Source: Thermoleophilaceae bacterium (GTDB taxonomy: Bacteria; Actinomycetota; Thermoleophilia; Solirubrobacterales; Thermoleophilaceae). From it: a stretch of 64,000 nucleotides of DNA. The position numbers were made by a program, and so were the translations under genes. Below the pieces are notes generated by a model. It was not told the DNA's origin, ran no database searches, and saw only the letters and a program-made list of their open reading frames with translations. Below, one piece after another: positions 1 through 9,622 of this stretch (positions are counted from its first letter, which is position 1; every line of letters starts with the position of its first letter). The stretch covers positions 1 to 64,000 of the forward strand of contig JAICJV010000009.1 in NCBI GenBank assembly GCA_025928265.1, given 5' to 3'.

Positions 1-148
1 AGGAGTCGGAGGTCCGACCGCGGCGGTCGCGCCCGCGCAGGCAGGCCGCGCACGGACCGAACGAGCTCCGTTCCTAGGAGTCGGAGGTCCGACCGCGGCG
101 GTCGCGCCCGCGCAGGCAGGCCGCGCACGGACCGAACGAGCTCCGTTC
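1..148. repeat. 75-bp tandem direct repeat, two copies (1-75 and 76-148), ending at the qng1 stop codon
   Basis: Positions 1-73 are identical to 76-148; contains the internal palindrome CGACCGC-G-GCGGTCG. Confidence 0.95.
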
Positions 149-907
149 TCAGTAAAAGGTCGTACGAGTGCGGTGCCGCGGCCGCGCCTTGTAGCGCGGC
201 GCCTGGCCGCGGTTCCACAGCATCACGTCGAGGTCGCGCGGCGGCAGCCCCAGCCGCCGCGCGATCAGCTCGCACGCATGCACGGCGCACGCCCGGATCT
301 CGCGCTCCTCCTCGCCCGGAGCCAGCAGCTGCTCGCTGTCGATCAGCTCGGCGAGCGCCGGCTCGTAGCGCAGCACGCCGTCCATCCGGAGCACGTGCGG
401 CACGAGGTTGTCGGCGAAGATCGTGAGCTCGTCGAGGTCGTGGAACTCCGCGACGCCCGCCAGCGCCAGGTCGTTCGGGGTGATCTGCGCGCGCTTCCAG
501 AAACCCTCGTCGCGGAAGTACGGCATCTGCGTCAGCGACTCCGCCAGCCCCTGCGCCGAGCCGTTCGCCGCGTCGACCACCTCGGCGGCCGAGCGCTCGC
601 CCATGAACTCGCCGAGCTGGTGGAGCGCATCCGCGTAGAGGCCGATCAGCTCGTGGCCGCGCTCCTGCTCCAGCACGTCGGCCAGCTCGCCGGCGTCGAT
701 CGCGCGCAGCTCCTCGTTCGACCACGGGCCGTGCGCGCGGAAGCGGTCGGCGATCGCCCACGAGATCGTGTAGTAGCCCGAACAGCCCGGTCGCTTGCGC
801 AGCGTCGGGAACCAGCCCGACCCGAAGTTGATCGCGTCGAGCGTGAGCATGTAGCGCGCGACGTCCTCGCGCGAGCCGTCGAGGTAGTGGCGCTCGGCAT
901 CGAGCAC
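149..907 (-). CDS. Queuosine salvage protein / queuosine 5'-phosphate N-glycosylase (Qng1, DUF2419) family
   Basis: Motifs HYLDG..DVARYMLTLDAINFGSGWFP, ADNLVPHVLRMDGVLRYEPALAELID and EEREIRACAVHACELIA match the family; the conserved N-terminus continues upstream to about 1018 (see finding). Confidence 0.8.
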   Translation of the reverse strand: MLDAERHYLDGSREDVARYMLTLDAINFGSGWFPTLRKRPGCSGYYTISWAIADRFRAHGPWSNEELRAIDAGELADVLEQERGHELIGLYADALHQLGEFMGERSAAEVVDAANGSAQGLAESLTQMPYFRDEGFWKRAQITPNDLALAGVAEFHDLDELTIFADNLVPHVLRMDGVLRYEPALAELIDSEQLLAPGEEEREIRACAVHACELIARRLGLPPRDLDVMLWNRGQAPRYKARPRHRTRTTFY

Positions 908-1014
908 GGGCGGCGGGCCGGGCTCGATGTGGTCGAGCGCGTCGAGGTCGATCTCGACGTGACGCGCCTGCGCGGCGACCGCCGCGGCGTTCTCTCTGAC
1001 CCTGTCGCTGAGGC

Positions 1015-1902
1015 CTATGCCGGCACCGGCGTCTGCTCGCCGACGGGCGCGTCGAACAGCTGCTCCTGCCCGGGATCGCGCGGCGTGCCGGCCATGCGCT
1101 CGTGGATCGCGGCGCGCAGCGCCTTCGCCTGACGCTCGAGGTACATGAGCCGCTCGATGCGCGCGTCGAGGGTCGCGCGGATCGCGGTCACGTTGACTGC
1201 GCCTGCAGGCAGGCGATCGATCGCAACCCGCAGGTCGCTGCCGCGCTCCTCTGCCATGGCCAGCCGCTTCTCGCCTTCCTCGACGCCCACCACCAGCCGG
1301 CCGACGATGCCCTCGAGCTGGGCCACGCGGCCTCGCAGCCGGGCCACCTCGTCGAGTGCGCGCCGCTCCGATGCCCGGGCCGCCGCGGTGCGGTTCTGGA
1401 TCTCCCGCTCGAGATGTGCACGCGCCTTCGCGAGCTTCCGGCCGGTGCTGCGCAGGGCGGCAAGCCGCTCTTCGGCGAGCTCGCGTTCGGCCGCGAGCGC
1501 GCGCTCGAGCTGATCGCTGCGCTCGTTCGCCGACTCGAGCAGGGCGAGGAACCGCTCGCGCTCGCGTGCCGGCGCCGCCGCTGCGCTCGCGGAGCGACTC
1601 GCGGGCCGGGGCAGGCGCACGCGCCGCCCGTGCGACGGAACGAGCTTGAACTGCACGTCGTCGCGCTCGACCAGGGTGCGGGTTGCCGAGAACGCGGCGC
1701 GCCAGATGTCGCCGCTCGCAGGCAGTGGGGGAAGTGCGTCGAGGGTGTGCGAGCTGCCGGCGCTGCGCGCCACGAGCTCGCAGTCGCCCGGCTCGCGGGT
1801 CCAGCGGCCGGCGATGCGCAGGAGGACGGAATCGGGCGTCGCCGGGACTGCCTCGAACTCATCGAGCTCGAATGCCGGCCGGCGCTTCGCCAGCGCCTTC
1901 AC
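1015..1902 (-). CDS. Hypothetical coiled-coil protein
   Basis: 295-aa ORF with a long heptad-rich central region. Confidence 0.65.
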   Translation of the reverse strand: MKALAKRRPAFELDEFEAVPATPDSVLLRIAGRWTREPGDCELVARSAGSSHTLDALPPLPASGDIWRAAFSATRTLVERDDVQFKLVPSHGRRVRLPRPASRSASAAAAPARERERFLALLESANERSDQLERALAAERELAEERLAALRSTGRKLAKARAHLEREIQNRTAAARASERRALDEVARLRGRVAQLEGIVGRLVVGVEEGEKRLAMAEERGSDLRVAIDRLPAGAVNVTAIRATLDARIERLMYLERQAKALRAAIHERMAGTPRDPGQEQLFDAPVGEQTPVPA

Positions 1903-2339
1903 GACCGCGCCCGCCGGCGGATGAAGCGCCGCTTCGGCTTCTCGTCCGCGGGCGTGTCAGGGAACACGGCGTCGAGGATCTCCTCCGCGTCCGCGTACGG
2001 GCACTTCTCGCTGAGCTCGGCGCGGACGTCGTCGCGATCCCAGCCGGTCAGCGCGAGGTTGAGCGCCAGCAGACGTGCGCGATCCGGGTCGTCGTCCTCG
2101 TAGTCGTAGCCGTCGTCGTACTCGTAGTCGTCCGCGGGCTGTTCCACGGTCGGCGTCTCGAGTGTCGTGAGCGGACCGACCGCGTCCAGGTCCGCCCGCA
2201 GCTGCTCGTAGTGGCGGCGGGTCTCCGCGAGATGCTCGACGAGCGAGTCCGCGAGCTGCGCGAGCTCCTTCATGTCGCTGTCCGCCCGGGGCGTCTGTGC
2301 CCCGTCGAAAACGACGTCCTCTGGCTGAATCACATGCAC
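1899..2339 (-). CDS. Hypothetical acidic protein
   Basis: 146-aa ORF overlapping the downstream gene by 4 bp; acidic Tyr/Asp/Glu-rich stretch (DDYEYDDGYDYEDDD). Confidence 0.6.
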   Translation of the reverse strand: MHVIQPEDVVFDGAQTPRADSDMKELAQLADSLVEHLAETRRHYEQLRADLDAVGPLTTLETPTVEQPADDYEYDDGYDYEDDDPDRARLLALNLALTGWDRDDVRAELSEKCPYADAEEILDAVFPDTPADEKPKRRFIRRRARS

Positions 2340-2466
2340 CCCCCAGTGCCGTGGGTCCTGGTCCGTCAGGTACCCCTAGGCGCGCCATCCTACGCGGTCG
2401 CGCGCGGGGTTTGCAGGGGGAACTTGCTCGAGGGGTGGCAGCCGGTCCCGGCTCTATCCTCGTTAT

Positions 2467-5400
2467 GTGGCCACGACGACCGCTTCCGATCGGCTTCTCG
2501 AGGGGCTCAACGAGCCCCAGCGACAGGCCGTTCTGCATGGCGCGGGGCCGCTCCTGGTGCTGGCCGGCGCGGGCTCCGGGAAGACCCGCGTGCTCACCCA
2601 CCGGATCGCCCATCTGGTCGACTCGGGACAGGCCGCGCCGGGCGAGATCCTCGCCATCACCTTCACCAACAAGGCGGCGCAGGAGATGCGCGAGCGCGTC
2701 GAGCAGCTGGTCGGTCCGCGCGTGCGCGCGATGTGGGTCATGACGTTCCACTCGGCCTGCGCGCGCATCCTCCGCTCCGACGGCGACAAGCTCGGTTACA
2801 CGCGCGGTTTCACGATCTACGACGCCGCCGATTCCCAGCGCCTCGTCAAGCGCTGCATCGAGGAGCTGGACATCGACCCCAAGCGGTTCACGCCGCGCGC
2901 GATCGCCCGGCAGATCTCGAACGCGAAGAACTCGCTGCTCGACGCGGAGGGCTACCGCGAGCAGGTCGGGTCGTTCTTCGAGCAGACGGCCGCCGACGTC
3001 TACGAGCTCTACGAGCAGCGGATCCACTCGATGAACGCGATGGACTTCGACGACCTGCTGTTCCGCTGCGTCGACCTGCTCGAGCTGTTCACCGAGGTGC
3101 GCGAGCGCTACGAGAACAACTTCCGCCACGTGCTGGTCGACGAGTATCAGGACACCAACCGCGCGCAGTACCGCTGGTTGCAACTGCTCACGGGGGCGCA
3201 TCGGAACCTCTGCGTGGTGGGCGACGATGGGCAGTGCCTCGTCGAAGGCACGCAGATCACGATGGCCGACGGAACGACGCGCCCTATTGAGGAGCTCCGA
3301 GCAGGCGATGAGGTGCTGACTTGCCTCGGCAGTGGAACTTTCGGGCCGGCACGGGTGAGCGACGTCTTCGAGTCCACGTGCGAAGAAGGCGTCGCCATAC
3401 GGACCGCGAGCGGCCGCCGCCTGGTAAGCACGCCCGAGCACACGCATTTCGCGGGATACCGGCTGGGAGCTTCCCCAGAGATGCACCTCACGTACCTGAT
3501 GCGCAAACGTGGGAAGGGCTTTCGAGTTGGTACGTCGCGCACCGCTTCTACCACTAGAGCCAAGAAGCCAATGTTCGGTCCTTTTGGTCGGTCGGTGCAG
3601 GAGCGCGCTGACGCGACGTGGATTGTTGCGTCCTACGAGACCGAGGCCGAGGCGCGCCTGAATGAAGCGGTCCTCTCCGCCCGCTACGGGTTGCCGACCC
3701 TTCCGTTTCGGCGACGTAACTCGAAGGGCGGAATCGGGACCAGCGTGGTTGCCAGCCAAGGGTGCATCGACGAGGTCTACTCGGAGCTAGACACAGTGGC
3801 GGGAGGGCTGGCGCTGCTCGAAGACAAGGGGCTGCGCGATGACTGCCCTCACTACGTCCCGCAGAGCTACGTCGGGCGCCGGCGGAATGTCGTCGTGACG
3901 CTGTGCGGCGGGCACAACGGTGTCCGGCCAGTGCATCGAGTCGCCGTCGCCGGGACCGACGATTGCGGGCGGGATGCGCTCGAGGCGCTCGGACTAAATG
4001 TCCGCCCGGCCAAGAAAGGCGGCACGGGATGGCGCTTTGAAAGTGCGTACACAGACTTTGGCCGAGCTCTCAAGGTCGCTCGCTCGATTGAGGACGTCCT
4101 CGACGTCCACGTCCGGATGGTTGCGCGACTAGGGAGCGGCGACTCAGCGGCTGCAAGGCGCTCTCTCCCGCTGATTCGGGCGGATTCGGTTCGTCCCGGG
4201 ATGGTGGTCTTCGATGACGCCGGGCGTTATGACGTCGTCGAGTCGGTGTCTTGGGTCCCGCTCCAGCGGCGCGTCTTCGATCTCAACGTCGAGAAGACAC
4301 ACAACTTTGTTGCGAATGGGCTGCTCACGCACAACTCGATCTACGGCTTCCGCAATGCCGACATCCGCAACATCCTCGACTTCCAGAAGGACTTCGAGGA
4401 CGCCGAGGTGGTCAAGCTCGAGCAGAACTACCGCTCGACGCAGACGATCCTCGACGCGGCCAACGCGGTGCTCGCGCACAACCGCAAGCAGATCCCCAAG
4501 CAGCTCTGGACCGAGAACGAGAAGGGCGACCCGATCCACGTGCGCGAGCTCGACGACGAGCACGCCGAGGCCCGCTACGTAGCCGGCGAGATCGAGCGGC
4601 TCGTGGACTCCGGCACGTCGCGCGACGAGATCGCGGTCTTCTACCGCGCCAACGCCCAGTCGCGCGTGCTCGAGGACATCCTCGTGCGCTTCAACGTCAG
4701 CTACCAGGTCATAGGCGGCACGCGCTTCTACGAGCGCGCCGAGATCAAGGACGCGATCGCCTACCTCACGCTGCTCGTGAACCCGAGCGACGTGGTGGCC
4801 TTCGAGCGCGTGGTCAACTCGCCCAAGCGCGGAATCGGACAGACCACGCAGGCCCGGATCGTGTCGCACGCCAACACGCTCGGCGAGACGGTCTGGGACG
4901 TGGCGCTCGACCCCGAGGCCATCCCGGGGCTGGGCGCAGCCGCGATCAAGGCGGTGCGGCGCTTCATGTCATCGATGGAGCGGCTGAGCGAGCGCATGGA
5001 GCACGCCGACGTGGACGAGCTGCTCCAGGAGACGCTCGACGAGACCGGCTACCTCGACGCGCTGCGCGCCGAGCGCACGATCGAAGCGGAGGGGCGGATC
5101 GAGAACCTCGAGGAGCTGATCGGCGTAGCGCGCGAGTACCAGGCGCAGTCGGACGAGCCGACGGTCGAGGAGTTCCTCCAGCAGCTCGCGCTCTTCTCGG
5201 AGCAGGACAACCTCGTCGACGACGAGGGCATCGTCACGCTCATGACGCTGCACAACGCGAAGGGGCTCGAGTACCCGGTCGTGTTCATGATCGGCGTCGA
5301 GGACGGCGTATTCCCGCACATGCGCTCGATCGAGGCGGGCGACGTCGACGAGGAGCGGCGGCTCTGTTACGTCGGCATCACGCGCGCGCGGCGCGAGCTG

Positions 5401-5757
5401 TACATGACCTACACGCGCGAGCGCGCGCTCTACGGGCAGCGCAACGTGTCGGTGCCGAGTCGCTTCATCGGCGAGATCCCCGACTCGCTCACCGACATGG
5501 AGTCGCGCTCCCAGCACCTGTCGCAGACGAGCTGGAACCGCTGGGGCACCGGCGCCCCGCCGCGCGAGGCGCGGCAGCCGTCGGCGGCGGAGAGCGGCGC
5601 GTCGTTCAGCGTCGGCGACGACGTGGAGCACGCGGCGCTCGGCGAGGGCGTGGTGATCGGGATGGAGCCCGGCGGCCTCGTGGTCGTGCGCTTCGCGTCG
5701 GACGGCAGCGAGCGAAAGCTGATGATGGACTACGCACCCATAAAGAAGAAGGCATGA
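2467..5757 (+). CDS. pcrA: ATP-dependent DNA helicase PcrA/UvrD, interrupted by an in-frame intein
   Basis: [17 protein letters not shown] (Walker A), VDEYQDTN (motif II), [18 protein letters not shown] (motif III split by intein), [34 protein letters not shown]. Confidence 0.95.
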   Translation: MATTTASDRLLEGLNEPQRQAVLHGAGPLLVLAGAGSGKTRVLTHRIAHLVDSGQAAPGEILAITFTNKAAQEMRERVEQLVGPRVRAMWVMTFHSACARILRSDGDKLGYTRGFTIYDAADSQRLVKRCIEELDIDPKRFTPRAIARQISNAKNSLLDAEGYREQVGSFFEQTAADVYELYEQRIHSMNAMDFDDLLFRCVDLLELFTEVRERYENNFRHVLVDEYQDTNRAQYRWLQLLTGAHRNLCVVGDDGQCLVEGTQITMADGTTRPIEELRAGDEVLTCLGSGTFGPARVSDVFESTCEEGVAIRTASGRRLVSTPEHTHFAGYRLGASPEMHLTYLMRKRGKGFRVGTSRTASTTRAKKPMFGPFGRSVQERADATWIVASYETEAEARLNEAVLSARYGLPTLPFRRRNSKGGIGTSVVASQGCIDEVYSELDTVAGGLALLEDKGLRDDCPHYVPQSYVGRRRNVVVTLCGGHNGVRPVHRVAVAGTDDCGRDALEALGLNVRPAKKGGTGWRFESAYTDFGRALKVARSIEDVLDVHVRMVARLGSGDSAAARRSLPLIRADSVRPGMVVFDDAGRYDVVESVSWVPLQRRVFDLNVEKTHNFVANGLLTHNSIYGFRNADIRNILDFQKDFEDAEVVKLEQNYRSTQTILDAANAVLAHNRKQIPKQLWTENEKGDPIHVRELDDEHAEARYVAGEIERLVDSGTSRDEIAVFYRANAQSRVLEDILVRFNVSYQVIGGTRFYERAEIKDAIAYLTLLVNPSDVVAFERVVNSPKRGIGQTTQARIVSHANTLGETVWDVALDPEAIPGLGAAAIKAVRRFMSSMERLSERMEHADVDELLQETLDETGYLDALRAERTIEAEGRIENLEELIGVAREYQAQSDEPTVEEFLQQLALFSEQDNLVDDEGIVTLMTLHNAKGLEYPVVFMIGVEDGVFPHMRSIEAGDVDEERRLCYVGITRARRELYMTYTRERALYGQRNVSVPSRFIGEIPDSLTDMESRSQHLSQTSWNRWGTGAPPREARQPSAAESGASFSVGDDVEHAALGEGVVIGMEPGGLVVVRFASDGSERKLMMDYAPIKKKA
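3235..4335 (+). other. Intein (367 codons) in PcrA motif III, between Gln and Ser of VGDDGQ|SIYGF
   Basis: Block [22 protein letters not shown], block [12 protein letters not shown], block [25 protein letters not shown] followed by Ser+1. Confidence 0.95.
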
Positions 5758-6620
5758 GCGACAACGTGATAGACGGCAAGGTCGTCGCGCAGGAGGTGCG
5801 CGACCGTGTGAAGGGCGAGGTGGAGGAGTTCATCGCGTCCGGCGGCCCGCAGCCCGGGCTCGCCACCATCCTCGTGGGCGACGACCCCGCGTCGCAGGTC
5901 TACGTGCGCAACAAGCACGAGAAATCGCGCGAGGCCGGCATGCAGTCGTTCAACCACACGCTCCCGAGCGACACGACCCAGGACGAGATCGCCGACCTGA
6001 TCGTGCAGCTGAACGAGGACGACTCGGTCCACGGGATCCTCCTCCAGCTGCCGGTGCCGGACCACCTCGATTCGGACCCGCTCATCGCGCTGATCGACCC
6101 GCTCAAGGACGTCGACGGCCTCACCCCGACCAACGCCGGCCTGCTCGCGCTCGGCAAGCCGGGCATGGTGCCGGCGACGCCGTCGGGCTGCATGGACCTG
6201 CTGCGCGCGGCGGACACGCCGCTCGAGGGTGCCGAGGCTGTGGTGATCGGGCGCTCGATCCTCGTCGGCAAGCCGATGCACCAGCTCCTGCTGGCCGCGA
6301 ACGCCACGGTCACGCAGTGCCACTCGCGCACGCGCGATCTGGCCGGGCACTGCCGCCGAGCGGACGTGATCGTGGCTGCGGTAGGCGTCCCCAAGCTGGT
6401 GAAGGGCGACTGGGTCAAGGAGGGCGCCACCGTCATCGACGTCGGCATGAACCGCACCGACGAGGGCCTCGTGGGCGACGTCGACTTCGACTCTGTCGCG
6501 CCCCGGGCGCGCGCCATCACGCCGGTGCCGGGCGGCGTCGGCCAGATGACGATCGCCATGCTGCTCGTGAACACGCTGGAGGCGGCTCGGCGCCAGGCCG
6601 GCGTAGCAGCGGCGCGCTGA
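5754..6620 (+). CDS. folD: Bifunctional methylenetetrahydrofolate dehydrogenase/methenyltetrahydrofolate cyclohydrolase
   Basis: [72 protein letters not shown] overlap with pcrA. Confidence 0.95.
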   Translation: MSDNVIDGKVVAQEVRDRVKGEVEEFIASGGPQPGLATILVGDDPASQVYVRNKHEKSREAGMQSFNHTLPSDTTQDEIADLIVQLNEDDSVHGILLQLPVPDHLDSDPLIALIDPLKDVDGLTPTNAGLLALGKPGMVPATPSGCMDLLRAADTPLEGAEAVVIGRSILVGKPMHQLLLAANATVTQCHSRTRDLAGHCRRADVIVAAVGVPKLVKGDWVKEGATVIDVGMNRTDEGLVGDVDFDSVAPRARAITPVPGGVGQMTIAMLLVNTLEAARRQAGVAAAR

Positions 6621-6635
6621 GGGTAGGAACCCGGC

Positions 6636-7106
6636 ATGGACTTCCGGCGCGTGCGCCAGTGGGACTGGCTGACCGGCCTGGCGGGGCTCATCCTGTTCGT
6701 GGATCTGTTCGTGCCGTGGTACGGCGCCGGCGGGCTGACCGCCAGCGCCTGGGAGTCGTTTGCCTTCATCGACCTCATCGTCGCCCTCGCCGCGCTGCTG
6801 GCGATGGCGGTCGTGCTGGTGAGTGCGTTCTCACGGGTGGAGGCGCCGGCGAAGCTCGTCGCGTCGTGGACGTTCTGGGTGGCGCTCGTTGCCGCGATCC
6901 TCGTGGTCTTTCGCGTGATCAAGCGGCCGGGAGTCGACATCGTGCTGAACGGGGGAGCCGAGCACGTAACGCGCCAGTGGGGCCTCTTCGTCGGTGCGGT
7001 GGTGGCGATCGGGCTCGTCTGGCTCGCGTGGCGTGCGCGGCAGGTCATGACCGCCACGCGTCCGCTGCGGGCTCATGCCCGAAGCGGGCCCGCCCGCGAA
7101 TCCTGA
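6636..7106 (+). CDS. Membrane protein (paralog of the next gene)
   Basis: About four hydrophobic segments; shares MDxRRVRxWDxLTGLAG..LFxPWYxAGG..WESF..ID with the next ORF. Confidence 0.7.
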   Translation: MDFRRVRQWDWLTGLAGLILFVDLFVPWYGAGGLTASAWESFAFIDLIVALAALLAMAVVLVSAFSRVEAPAKLVASWTFWVALVAAILVVFRVIKRPGVDIVLNGGAEHVTRQWGLFVGAVVAIGLVWLAWRARQVMTATRPLRAHARSGPARES

Positions 7107-7122
7107 GAGGTACCCTCCGGCC

Positions 7123-7596
7123 ATGGACCTTCGCCGCGTGCGCACGTGGGACGGGCTCACGGGACTCGCCGGAATCGTCCTGCTCGTCTCGCTGTTCCTT
7201 CCCTGGTACTCGGCCGGCGGTCAGGACGCCACCGGCTGGGAGTCGTTCACCGTGATCGACGTGATTCTCGCGCTCGCCGCGCTCGCCGGGATCGCGTCGC
7301 TGGTGGCCGTCGCCACGCAACGCACTGCCGCGATCCCGCAGGCCGTGGCATCGACCATCGCGCCGCTCGCGCTGGTGGCCGTGGTGCTCGCCGTCATCCG
7401 GCTGCTGAACCTGCCCGGCGGCGCCGACACTCGCGAAGCCGGCGTGTGGATCGGCACGGCTGCGGCGCTCGCGCTGTTTGCCTTCGACGCGAAGGCGATG
7501 CGCGACAAGCGGTTCCCGGCCGTGATGCGCCCCAAGCTGACCGTCGAGACGGTTCCCACGCCGGCCGCCGACGGGACGCGGCACGACGTGCGATGA
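7123..7596 (+). CDS. Membrane protein (paralog of the previous gene)
   Basis: MDLRRVRTWDGLTGLAGIVLLVSLFLPWYSAGGQDATGWESF; TACCCT-N6-ATG start. Confidence 0.7.
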   Translation: MDLRRVRTWDGLTGLAGIVLLVSLFLPWYSAGGQDATGWESFTVIDVILALAALAGIASLVAVATQRTAAIPQAVASTIAPLALVAVVLAVIRLLNLPGGADTREAGVWIGTAAALALFAFDAKAMRDKRFPAVMRPKLTVETVPTPAADGTRHDVR

Positions 7597-8159
7597 CCTT
7601 CCGCCGCCTCACACCCGGCCACGTCATCGCCTTCATGGCCGCGCTCCTGCTTCTCCTTGCGATGGCGCCGGACTGGTACACCGACAAGGTCGGCGAGCAG
7701 GACCGCTTCTTCCAGCACGACGTGGTCCCGCAGCTCAACACGCAGACGGAACCGAGCATCTCCGAGCAGAGCGCAGAGGCGGCGAAGTCCCACGAGAAGA
7801 ACGCGTGGCAGGCCTCGGCGCTGATCGACCGGATAATCCTCATCGGCCTGCTCGCCAGCGCCGGGCTCGGCATCGCGGCCGCTTTCATGCGCGCCGCCGG
7901 GCGTGAGCGAGGTCCCACCGGCCTCGCGACGGGCGTCGGGCTCGTCACCGCGGCGCTCATCGCGTACCGGATCATCCAGCCGCCGGGGATGAACGAGGCG
8001 GCGGTGGTGAAGTGGGGCGCGCCCGCCGGGCTTCTGTGCGTCGGACTCGTGGCGATGGGATCGCGCATGGCCTGGCTCCGCGAGCACCGCGACGACGCCG
8101 AGCCGGTGGACGCCGCGGCCGATCCAGAGCGCGACGCCGCTCCCGCCGGCGCCAGTTGA
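7593..8159 (+). CDS. Membrane protein, third and divergent member of the cluster
   Basis: ATGA overlap with previous gene; MTFRRLTPGHVIAFMAALLLLLAMAPDWY...WQASALIDRIILI topology resembles the two upstream ORFs. Confidence 0.65.
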   Translation: MTFRRLTPGHVIAFMAALLLLLAMAPDWYTDKVGEQDRFFQHDVVPQLNTQTEPSISEQSAEAAKSHEKNAWQASALIDRIILIGLLASAGLGIAAAFMRAAGRERGPTGLATGVGLVTAALIAYRIIQPPGMNEAAVVKWGAPAGLLCVGLVAMGSRMAWLREHRDDAEPVDAAADPERDAAPAGAS

Positions 8160-8164
8160 CCGTC

Positions 8165-9094
8165 ATGCGGATCGGTATGGGGGCGCTCGTGGCGGCGCTG
8201 GCACTGGTCGTGGGCGCGTGCAACAGCAGCCACGCCGGCGCCGCGAGCGCGCCCGTGCCCACGCACGTGAAGCCGTCGCCCGGATCGCGGGCGATCGTCG
8301 TGATGATGGAGAACAAGGAGCGGGGCAGCGTGATCGGCTCGCGATCGGCGCCGTACGTGAACCGGCTCGCCCGCCGCTACGCCACACCGCGCAACTACTT
8401 CGGGGTCGCCCACCCGTCGCTTCCGAATTACCTCGCGCTGATCGGCGGCTCGACCTTCGGCGTCCGCTCCGACTGCACCGGATGCAACCAGGGAGCAACC
8501 AACCTGGTCGACCAGCTCGAGCAGGCCGGGATCTCGTGGAAGGCGTACATGGAGGGCATGCCACGGCCCTGCTACAGCGGCGGCTCGTACAAGCGCTACG
8601 CGAAGAAGCACAACCCGTTCGCGTACTTCAAGACCGTCACGCGCGACCCCGCGCGCTGCGCGAAGATCGTTCCCGCCACGCAGCTGAGGCACGACCTCGC
8701 GGCGGGCGCGCTGCCGCAGTTCGTGTTCATCACGCCCGACCTGTGCAACGACACCCACGACTGCTCCGTCGCGCACGGCGACCGCTACCTGTCGCAGCTG
8801 ATCCCGCCGCTCCTGCGCCAGCTCGGCCCGCGCGGGTTCCTGGTGCTGGCGTGGGAGGAGGGGTCGACGAACGCGAGCTGCTGCGGCGGCACCGCACGCG
8901 GCGGGCGCGTGCCCGTGGTGGTTGCCGGGCCGCGGGTCCGCCGCGGCGGCAGCCCGCCCACCGCGTACTCGCACTACTCCACGCTCCGCACGATCGAGGA
9001 CGCCTTCGCCCTGCCGCATCTGCGCGGCGCGGGGAGCCGCCACACGCGGCCGCTCGACGCGCTCTTCAGAAGTCCGCCACGATTGGCGCCATGA
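8165..9094 (+). CDS. Phosphoesterase-family lipoprotein (acid phosphatase / phospholipase C-like)
   Basis: Lipobox LVVGACNS; IVVMMENKERGSVIG, HPSLPNYLALIGG and VFITPDLCNDTHDCSVAHGDRYL motifs. Confidence 0.75.
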   Translation: MRIGMGALVAALALVVGACNSSHAGAASAPVPTHVKPSPGSRAIVVMMENKERGSVIGSRSAPYVNRLARRYATPRNYFGVAHPSLPNYLALIGGSTFGVRSDCTGCNQGATNLVDQLEQAGISWKAYMEGMPRPCYSGGSYKRYAKKHNPFAYFKTVTRDPARCAKIVPATQLRHDLAAGALPQFVFITPDLCNDTHDCSVAHGDRYLSQLIPPLLRQLGPRGFLVLAWEEGSTNASCCGGTARGGRVPVVVAGPRVRRGGSPPTAYSHYSTLRTIEDAFALPHLRGAGSRHTRPLDALFRSPPRLAP

Positions 9095-9327
9095 GCGAGC
9101 AGACAGTGAAGCTGGCCGTGCGCCAGGACGCGGCCGATCCGTACGAGCATGCCCTGGAGAGCCTGCGCGAGGCGTTGGGAGACGCACGGGTGGACGGCCC
9201 CGACGACGCCGGCGTGATCGAGGTGACGCTCGACGCGGGCGACGAGGACGCCGCGATCCAGCGCGTGATCGACGGAATCGCGGCGGCGGGCGCCGACGAC
9301 CATTTCGAGATAGCCGAGCACCCCTAG
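9091..9327 (+). CDS. Hypothetical small acidic protein
   Basis: ATGA overlap with upstream gene; 78 aa. Confidence 0.55.
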   Translation: MSEQTVKLAVRQDAADPYEHALESLREALGDARVDGPDDAGVIEVTLDAGDEDAAIQRVIDGIAAAGADDHFEIAEHP

Positions 9328-9337
9328 AATCGCTCGC

Positions 9338-9622
9338 GTGATCGACCGCGAGCAGGTCCTCCACGTCGCCAAGCTGGCCCGGCTGCGCCTCTCCGAGGAG
9401 GAGGTCGAGCGCATGTCTGAGGAGCTCTCCACGATCCTCGAGCACGTCGAGCGGATCAACGAGCTCGACCTCGAGGGAGTCGAGCCGACGTCGCACGTGA
9501 TCGACGTGGAGAACGTGCTGCGGCCGGACGAGCCGCGCCCGTGTCTGCCGCGCGAGGTGGCGCTGGCGAACGCTCCCGACGCGACGGACGAGGGCTTCCG
9601 CGTCCCGAGCCCGGGCGGATGA
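9338..9622 (+). CDS. gatC: Asp-tRNA(Asn)/Glu-tRNA(Gln) amidotransferase subunit C
   Basis: VLHVAKLARLRLSEEEVERMSEELSTILEHVERINELDLEGVEPTSH. Confidence 0.95.
   Translation: MIDREQVLHVAKLARLRLSEEEVERMSEELSTILEHVERINELDLEGVEPTSHVIDVENVLRPDEPRPCLPREVALANAPDATDEGFRVPSPGG

Noticed and set aside
1-148. CRISPR array candidate
   Set aside because: Repeat units are directly contiguous with no variable spacers and are too long; tandem duplication instead.
1957-3759. 600-aa minus-strand ORF opposite pcrA and the upstream gene
   Set aside because: Antisense shadow of a convincing helicase/intein gene; low-complexity Arg/Ala composition with no recognisable domain. Same reasoning for 7394-9496(-), 8974-10620(-), 10698-12557(-), 44045-45862(-) and 61744-63723(-).
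4251-5753. Portion of the 789-aa ORF upstream of folD
   Set aside because: Out-of-frame with pcrA and lacks domain content; only 5754 onward (FolD) is real.
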